In this document: positions 57,344-64,000 of the stretch, in pieces
Position numbering within the stretch: position 1 is the stretch's first letter
Layout: every line of letters starts with the position of its first letter
Assembly (NCBI GenBank): GCA_022036555.1
Contig: CM039131.1
Location: 39,270,075 to 39,334,074, forward strand
Direction: 5' to 3'
DNA length: 64,000 nt
Source of the DNA: Microstegium vimineum
Lineage: Eukaryota; Streptophyta; Magnoliopsida; Poales; Poaceae
Notes under the pieces: model-generated
Databases searched by the model: none
Told to the model about the DNA's origin: nothing
The model's input: only the letters and a program-made list of their open reading frames with translations
Translations under genes and position numbers: made by a program

Positions 57344-58274
57344 AATGGTGAAGAGACTACTTCTCAGCAATCCCTGTTAGTGGAGAATCAAGCTCGGCTA
57401 AAAGACATAGCCAATCTGCTGAACAAGGACATCAACATCTTGGTTCAAGATTCAGATCAGATAAAAGATCTTCTCGAGCTTATTAACTAAGATCTCCCTC
57501 CTGGTCTCAAGGCTTCTTTAGAATCTGCAGCCCATCTTGATGACCATTTTGCCATAGTAAAAAGAGCTAATAAAAACATGGCCTCCAGAGCTGTTTTGCA
57601 GAACAACAGGTCTCTGAAGAAACAAGAAGCCAAAGTTTTGCATTCCCAAATTCAAGCTGCTAAAAATTCACTAGCTACTTTGGAGCCTGAATTGAATGTT
57701 ATGGAAGATGAAAAGTCCAAGCTTGAGGCTCAATTAACCAAACTGAATGCTAGAATTCAGTCTCACATAGTCAAGATAGCAGATTTGCCAACCTCCATAA
57801 AGGCAACTTCATCAAGGATATCATCTGTCCTCAAAGAAGACCAATAGCTCAAGACAAGATTGTCCAATATTTAGAGCTCTGAGGATGAAGACCATAAGGT
57901 GTTGAATACTGTTAGTCGAATCAAAGCTGACGCTTTGGATGCTATCAATCAGCTTCTGAGCTAGCAAACACATGGCTTTGTAACATTTTAACTATGATGT
58001 ATTCCGTTTTCGAACAATCAAATATTCTTATCTCTATATACCTCTGCATGATAATGTAATCAACTTTTATCCTCCTGATTTAGAACATAGCCGATTACAT
58101 TTTAGCTTCCCGATCAGAGATATAGCTGACTGTTCCCATCTTGCCGATTCAGGAATTAGCCGAGCGACCCACGATTTATCCGAGCCTGGCCCAGTCCACC
58201 AACGGCCTATCTGAAAAGGGAAACCCTAACTCGCCGTTTGGTATTCTCATCCCACTACTCCGAACCGCTCGGCC

Positions 58275-58282
58275 TATAAATA
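58275..58282 (+). promoter_or_regulatory. TATA box for the second opposite-strand gene
   Basis: TATAAATA lies about 122 bp before the expected start of the small gene that follows, in a setting much like a normal plant promoter. Confidence 0.6.
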
Positions 58283-58396
58283 AACCCTTCCTTCTTAGCT
58301 TTCATTAAGCGCTCCAGTCAAGCATTCTCACCTCCGCTTCCTCCTCTTCTCTTGCTCAAAACCAACCTAGAAGGAACCCTAATCCGCACAATAGCA

Positions 58397-59267
58397 TTGG
58401 CAGGAGGCGACAATCACGGCAAGCGCCCTGCTGAAAGAGAAGCCGAAGGAAGCCGAGCATGGTGTAACCGGCAGCGCGGGTGAGAATCGGCTCCTTGCCC
58501 CCTTGCATCCCTGCTCATTGCTCATCTTTCTGCCCCTGATCTTTATTCTTACTTGTCAGGATAAGGGTCCTCTCTTCCAGCTACAGCATCCCTTTCCCTT
58601 CGGCGACAGCAACCGAGCCGAGGACTCCATCGTCCAGCTCCTCTTATTCAAGCTCCTACCACTCCAACCCTTGGGATTTGGAGTCGGGTGCCATGGACGC
58701 TCCCTACACCCACGCGGAGGCGGTTACCTTTAGGGGCGAGAGGGATGATGCTCGAGAAGAGTTGGAGAAGATTTCCAAGCAATACGGCATCGACCAACTC
58801 GAGTGGGAGAACCAGCGGAAGCAGTTCTGCGACGCCATCACCGGTCAGTGCAAACAAATCCATTTCATTTCTTCTCTTTCTTCTGATTCATCTATTCATT
58901 CGATTGGTGTTCCATCTTTTCAGCGCTTTCTGCAGAGGTCGAACGCCTGAAGATTGCGGCGAACAAGATCGCTGACAAGGTGAACGCTCGGGGAGAAACT
59001 GCCAAGGCACGCCTTGATGATGCGGACGGTCATATAGATCAGGCCGTCATCCAAGGTGTGCACCACGGCGTAGCCCTGGGGTTGGCGGCAATGTCCACCC
59101 AGAGTAATGAAGACTTCTCCGTCATGTCAGTCGGCTTCCGTGGTGGCAGGCCTGCGGAAGATGTTGAGGACATTGACGATCTTCTGAAGAGCTATGAGGA
59201 TCATGCAACTGCCCTTGCCCAAGCCACCAATGCTCAGTTTGTCCTCAACAGACTGTTTGATGAGTAG
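58397..59267 (+). CDS. Second opposite-strand gene of the old element, 236-aa charged protein, start codon altered
   Basis: Inferred exons 58397-58479, 58560-58843 and 58924-59267 join in phase with GT-AG borders into one open frame of 237 codons including the stop. The product begins (L)AGGDNHGKRPAE, has a Ser/Tyr-rich stretch (SSYSSSYHSNPWDLE), a charged helical part (RDDAREELEKISKQYG, LSAEVERLKIAANKI) and ends with DIDDLLKSYEDHATAL and FVLNRLFDE. The codon at 58397 is TTG where ATG would be expected; if the start is really lost, translation could begin at ATG 58693. I know similar short proteins from grass gypsy-type elements but no function. No counterpart is present in the younger element, where pol follows the PMD gene directly. 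Confidence 0.55.
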
Positions 59268-59530
59268 TTTGTACTTAGGAATCATGTAAAACCCACTTGT
59301 CTTATAAAGTATTATCTATGATTTCCACTTGTTTTTCCTTCATGAATCTTTCTAATAAATCTGAGGAATGTTGTCTGAATCTGTATGACATCGCTTTGAC
59401 TGTGTTTGAATTTTTTGCTCTAAAGGCGACACATACCATGTCGGCTATTCTCTAAATTCTTAGAGTATTTTTCGGCTAAAGGCGATGCTCATACATCGAC
59501 TATTTCGTGCACAGAACTCCTTAAATTTAC

Positions 59531-62500
59531 TTATGCACCAACCTCAACACTGGGATAAAATTTCTTAAGAAATCTTCCATTAATAGCTCTAGTAAACTCT
59601 TCTCCCAGCAAAGTTTTTAAAATATACGTATTACCAGATGCACACTTTACTATCCGAAAAGGTCCTTCCTAATTTGGAGACCACTTGCCGAAGGCTTTAT
59701 CTTTTGTTCCAATCGGCAATACAGTCTTCCAAACCAAATCTCCCTCTGCAAATTGCTTTTCTCTGACCTTTCTGTTATAATATTTGGCAACTCGCAATTT
59801 GTTTTTCTCAATACTTTCTAATGCTTTGAGACGAACCAAATGTAAATCTTTCAATTCATCCATCATTGGGTCCCTATAATCTTCTTTCCTCAAACCATTT
59901 TGCAATGTAACTCGCCTTGAACCCGATTGCAGCTCCCATGGCAACACAGCATGATGCCCATAAACCAACTCATAGGGAGATGCCTGAGTAGACACATGAC
60001 AAGCCATTCGATAAGCTCATAAAGTCTCATTAAGAACCGAATGCTACTTCTTCGGTTTTTCATCAATCTTTTTCTGAATAATTTTAATCATGATCTTATT
60101 TGATGCTTTAGCTTGGCCATTAGCTTGTGCGTAATAAGGAGAAGAATTGTATAATTTAATTCCCATCTCTCTAGCAAAATCACAAAATTCAGATGAAGTG
60201 AACTGAGTCCCTTTATCTGTTGTTATAGTCTGAGGAATCCCAAACCTGTAAATTATATGCTCCTCAACAAAATTGACCATGTTCTCTGATGTAACCTTCT
60301 TCAAAGGGATAGCTTCAACCCAATTTGTAAAATAATCTATAGCTAACAGCACAAACTTATGTCCTTTGCTAGAAGGGGGATTAATCTGACCAATTAAATT
60401 CATGCCCCATCCTCTAAATGGCCAAGACTTGATAATTGGGTTCAAAGCCGATGCTGGAGCTTTTTGAATGTTGTCAAATCTCTGACAATCTTGACACCCC
60501 TTGTAATATTCAAAGGAATCTTCAAGCATGGTCGGCTAAAAATAACCAGTCCTTCTAATTATCCACTTCATTCGGTAAGCCGATTGATGTGCACCACACA
60601 CCCCTTCATGCACTTCATACATTAGCTCTCTGACTTCTCCTTTACTCAAACACTTGAGGAGTACCCCATCTATAGACTTATAGTACAACTGATCATCAAG
60701 GAGCATAAACTTGAGGGCTTTGTATCTGAGCTTTCGCGAAACCTTCTGCGATGGATTCTTCAAGTAATCAGTAACTTCGTTTCTCCAGTCATCAATTACC
60801 TGATTCTCATCCAAAGTGCAAATCTCTTGATCCTCTCGGTATCCCGAGGCAGCCTGAGCCAGTTTATTTGCTTCTTCATTATGCCTCCTATGGATATGAT
60901 GCAAGGTTGCTATCCAGAAATTCTTCAAAAGCTCTCGGCATTCTTCATAATATTCCCTTAATACATCATTCTTTCACTCATATTGGCCGATCAGTTGGTT
61001 AATTACCAACTCAGAATCCCCGAAGATCTCAACAGCGACGGCCTTTATTTCAGCAAGCTGAAGTCCTCTAAGTAGTGCTTCATACTCTGCTTGATTGTTA
61101 GTAACACGAAATTCAATAGGGATAGCATACTTAAAAATCACTCCTCGTGGAGAAATCAAGAGAATACCAGCACCACCACCTTTGCTACAAGATGAACCAT
61201 CAAAAAACAAAGTCCAAGATGCAATATCTATCATGTTAGCAGAAGGATCACGGTGTTGGGTAACAAAATCAGCAATAATTTGACCCTTTACTGCTTTTGC
61301 CGATTCGTACTTTAACTCAAATTCTGATAAAGCCAAAATCCATTTGCTAATTCTTCCGTTTAAAATTGGCATTGATAACATATGTTTTATTACATCAAAT
61401 TCAGAAACTACCACGCATTCGGCATTCAACAAGTAGTGTCGAAGTTTGGCACATGAGTAATACACGCACAGACAAAGTTTCTCCATAGCCGAATACCTTG
61501 TCTCTGGATCTAACAACTTTCAGCCAAGGTAAGCTATCACTCTTTCCTTTCCTTCAAACTCTTGCATGAGGGTCGACCCTATTGTCAGGCTGTCGACCGT
61601 CACGTATAACTTAAAAGGCTTGTCAAGCTGTGGAGGTACCAACAAAGGTGGCGCCTTCATGTATTCTTTGATCTCATCAAAAGCCTTTTGTTGTACGTCA
61701 CCCCATACAAATTCTTGATCCTTTTTAAGCTTTAACAGTGGAGAGAAAGGCAAAACTCTTTCTGACAAATTAGATATGAATCTTCTTACAAAATTAATCT
61801 TGCCGAGCAGTGATTGCAATTCTATGAGATTAGTTGGAGGGATAACCTTGTCTATCGCTTCCATGCTCTTCTTACCGACCTCGATCCCTCCTTTATGGAC
61901 TAGAAATCCTAAAAAATCACCAGTCGAGACCCCAAAGGCACACTTGTTCGGGTTTATCTTCAAACCATGCTTCCTAGTGCACTCCAAAGTCTTCTTTAAA
62001 TTGGCTAAGTGTCCACCGTGATTTCTAGACTTAACCACCACGTCATCAATATAGATCTCTACGATTTTGCCGATCAACTCGTGAAAAATATAGTTCATGG
62101 CTCTCTGATAAGTTGCACCAGGATTCTTTAAACCAAAAGTCATGACGACCCACTCAAATAATTTAATATGACCAGGACATTTGAAAGATGTTTTTGAAAT
62201 ATCCTCTATTGCCATAAAGATTTGGTTATAGCCAGCATTACCATCCATAAAGCTGATGACTTCATAACTAGTTGCTGCATCGACAAGCAAATCGGCAATC
62301 GGCATTGGCTAACCATCCATTGGCGTAGCTTTATTAAGATCCCTAAAGTCAATGTAGACTCTCATTTTTCCATTCTTTTTGTATACCGGAACTATGCTCG
62401 AAATCCACTCTGCATATCTACATGGCCGAATGAAATTTGCTTCTAATAATCTTTCAACTTCCCTTTTCACATCGGCCAGCACCTCCTATTTGAAAATTTT

Positions 62501-62880
62501 CTGAGGAGGTTGTTTGTAAGGACGATACCCAGGCTTGATCAGCAATCGATGCTCAACAATAGAACGATCCAGTCTGGGCATCTCTGTGTAATCCCAAGCA
62601 AAACAATCCTTGAACTCTTTCAGAAGGTTTATCAATTTCAATCTATACTCTGGCTCTAAATTTGCACCGATATTCATCGGCCTTGGCTTGACATCATCAC
62701 CAAAATTTATTTCCTCTAGCTTATCGGCCGACATAAAGCCACGTCCCAACTTTTCTTTGTTGTCATCGATCGGGTTCCCCATTAAAAATTGCTTTGAGAG
62801 TCGACTGCTTGGATCGGCTGTTGATCCTTGTTGAAGACATTCACAGGACCTTCTTCCCATACTCTTCCATAGAAACAATC
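59531..62880 (-). pseudogene. pol region of the old element, heavily interrupted
   Basis: Integrase pieces lie at 59,531-60,928 (HEGVCGAHQS, CQDCQRF, TTDKGTQFTSSEF, NGQAKASNK, where the expected catalytic Glu of NGQAE is Lys, and a C-terminal KKFYPS). The second RNase H-like domain is at 60,974-61,360 (WTLFFDGSSC, NNQAEYEALL). RT and RNase H lie at 61,520-62,480 (FMDGNAGYNQI, FGLKNPGATYQRAMN, YIDD). A linker frame follows at 62,486-62,878 (DCFAWDYTEMPRLDRS). Stops at 60,009-60,040, 60,530, 60,970, 61,518, 62,310 and 62,485 break the frame. Domain order is identical to the younger element. Confidence 0.88.
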
Positions 62881-64000
62881 GAAGCCATCATATTCCCAGT
62901 AAGTAGGCTCTGTAGCAGCAACACTTACCGAATCATCAGCATGAACCACCTCAACATCATCTCCAATCCACTGAATAAGAACCTGATGCATGGTTGAAGG
63001 TATGCAGCAGTTAGCATGGATCCAATCTCTCCCTAAAAGCAGACTGTATGCCCCCTTGCCATCGATGACAAAGAAAGTAGTAATCAAGGTTTTTATCCAA
63101 TCATCAACTCAACGTGCATAGCTCCTCGGGTGTCAGAAGGATTGCCAGCAAAATCTCTGAGCACCATGTCAGTTTTCAGCAGTTCTTCATTGGTCATCCC
63201 AAGCTTCCTAAAGGTGGTATAAGGCATAATATTGATGGCAGCTCCTCCATCAACAAACATCTTGGTCAGAGGCTTGCCATTGACGTACCCCTTCACATAA
63301 AGTGGCTTCAAATGTCGATGTTTGGCCGGTTTATCAAAAACTACCCGTTCAATTAGGACAAGTTGGGCCATCAGATCATGATACTCACTCTCATTGAAAT
63401 CTGAGTACACTTCTTTTTGGATATCCTGGTTTTCCGGAGCTAAGAACTCTGATGGAATAAAGAAAGTCATACACGCATCAGCCGACTGGTCTTGCTTGTC
63501 AGGTTTTTCCTTAGGACGCCACACTTTTCTTTTCGGCAACTGTCTGTGCCAACTCTTTGTTCCTCAAGCGTTGTACCCTTCTTTTCTAGCTCTTCCTCGG
63601 CCCTAGTGGACAACATTGTCCTTTCTGCCACACGTACTCACGGTGTTCTTCTTCCTCAGCGCCTTCTTTATAATGGATCCACCCTTGATCGACAAATCTC
63701 TTGCCTCGCCGATTTCCAGAGCTATCCATTTTTACACGTCGATCGTCCTCAGTAAAATGTTCTCTAAGCCTTTCATGGACCAGACGGCGGTTGGTCCGAG
63801 ACTGTCTGTACTCTGAATATTGATCACTGCATTCAGGGCAATTATCTTTAGTAGGCAGCTTCAAGCCTTCATTCTAACAATGTTTAAAGAACGAGCATCC
63901 CCAATGAGATTGTTCCTGCTCTCTCATGTACTCTTGCTCCCTCTGGTACATCTCTTCCTCGTACCTCTGATGTTCCTCCATGAACTCTTGTTCCTCGTAA
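62782..64000 (-). pseudogene. Protease and end of gag of the old element, running off the window
   Basis: The protease has VDGGAAINIM (about 63,230) and LLLGRDWIHANC (about 63,020), split by a stop near 63,090. Upstream on the minus strand a Cys/His segment (LPTKDNCPECSDQY) and a strongly Glu/Gln-rich region reach the window edge. The capsid part of gag is not in the window. Confidence 0.8.

Larger units (their letters stand above)
41937..57964 (+). pseudogene. Opposite-strand plant-mobile-domain (PMD) gene of the old element, split by the nested insertion
   Basis: Inferred exons: 41937-41963, 42063-43493, 43563-43778, 43857-44010, 44100-44230, and 44300-44356 continuing at 57344-57964 on the far side of the younger element; phases agree. 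Exon 2 carries the PMD (LLIATSHFWSDAVNAF, HGMMTPTLADVF, FMNMWLCRFIF, PLGKYLLGSVY, DPWWFIQMWL, ending FASWWQE). PMD proteins act in gene silencing and development in plants and also occur in transposons. The C-terminal part (57,500-57,960) is a long Lys/Glu/Leu coiled coil. In-frame stops at 42066, 43416 (TGA where the younger copy has TGG), 57488 and 57845 mark decay. The gene runs against gag-pol. Confidence 0.75.
40370..64000 (-). mobile_element. Old Tat-lineage Ty3/gypsy LTR retrotransposon, entering from the right edge and interrupted by a nested relative
   Basis: In element orientation (minus strand) the visible order is gag end, protease, RT, RNase H, a second RNase H-like domain, integrase, opposite-strand genes, polypurine tract, 3' LTR. 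The left LTR is 40,370-41,785. The 5-bp sequence before it is CCTCT (40,365-40,369); the matching copy lies outside the window. The younger element at 44,357-57,338 sits inside one of its opposite-strand genes. Coding regions have many stops, so this copy cannot move by itself. Confidence 0.85.

Overview
The window is nuclear DNA of a grass, most likely a panicoid relative of maize or sorghum. The reasons are very GC-rich intronless glycosyltransferase genes with a maize-type cis-zeatin O-glucosyltransferase sequence, intron-rich housekeeping genes, Tourist and Stowaway MITEs, CACTA elements, an L1-type LINE and Tat-lineage Ty3/gypsy retrotransposons. No bacterial, organellar or free viral sequence was seen.

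Region 1 (1-10,480) is genic. It holds the 3' part of an unrecognised plant gene with a one-base break in a G-run, a complete nine-coding-exon SPT2 chromatin-protein gene (3,915-7,227), and a NAC-domain gene broken by several frameshifts (8,024-10,479) with a Stowaway MITE in its second intron.

Region 2 (10,480-36,330) is a dispersed cluster of four intronless UDP-glycosyltransferase genes of the cis-zeatin O-glucosyltransferase type: 13,844 (+), 19,759 (+), 28,277 (-) and 34,925 (+). All four keep the catalytic His and a 44-residue PSPG box, so all look capable of sugar transfer to a cytokinin-like acceptor. The spaces between them hold MITEs, a 163-bp mini-CACTA, a 1.64-kb CACTA, two LINE copies, a long hairpin and several local tandem duplications, one of which lies in the promoter of the fourth gene.

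Region 3 (36,330-64,000) is a three-level transposon nest. A CACTA element starting at 37,243 is cut within its TNP2 gene by an old Tat-type LTR retrotransposon (from 40,370 to beyond the window). That element is cut at 44,357 by a younger 12,982-bp relative (44,357-57,338) with paired LTRs and a GCGAG target duplication. Both retrotransposons have gag-pol on the minus strand and, downstream of pol, an intron-containing plant-mobile-domain (PMD) gene on the opposite strand. The old copy also carries a second opposite-strand gene with its own TATA box. The younger element is dense in a short ATCGGCA/TGCCGAT word in LTR and coding sequence alike. This element family, with its carried antisense genes, is the most unusual content of the window.
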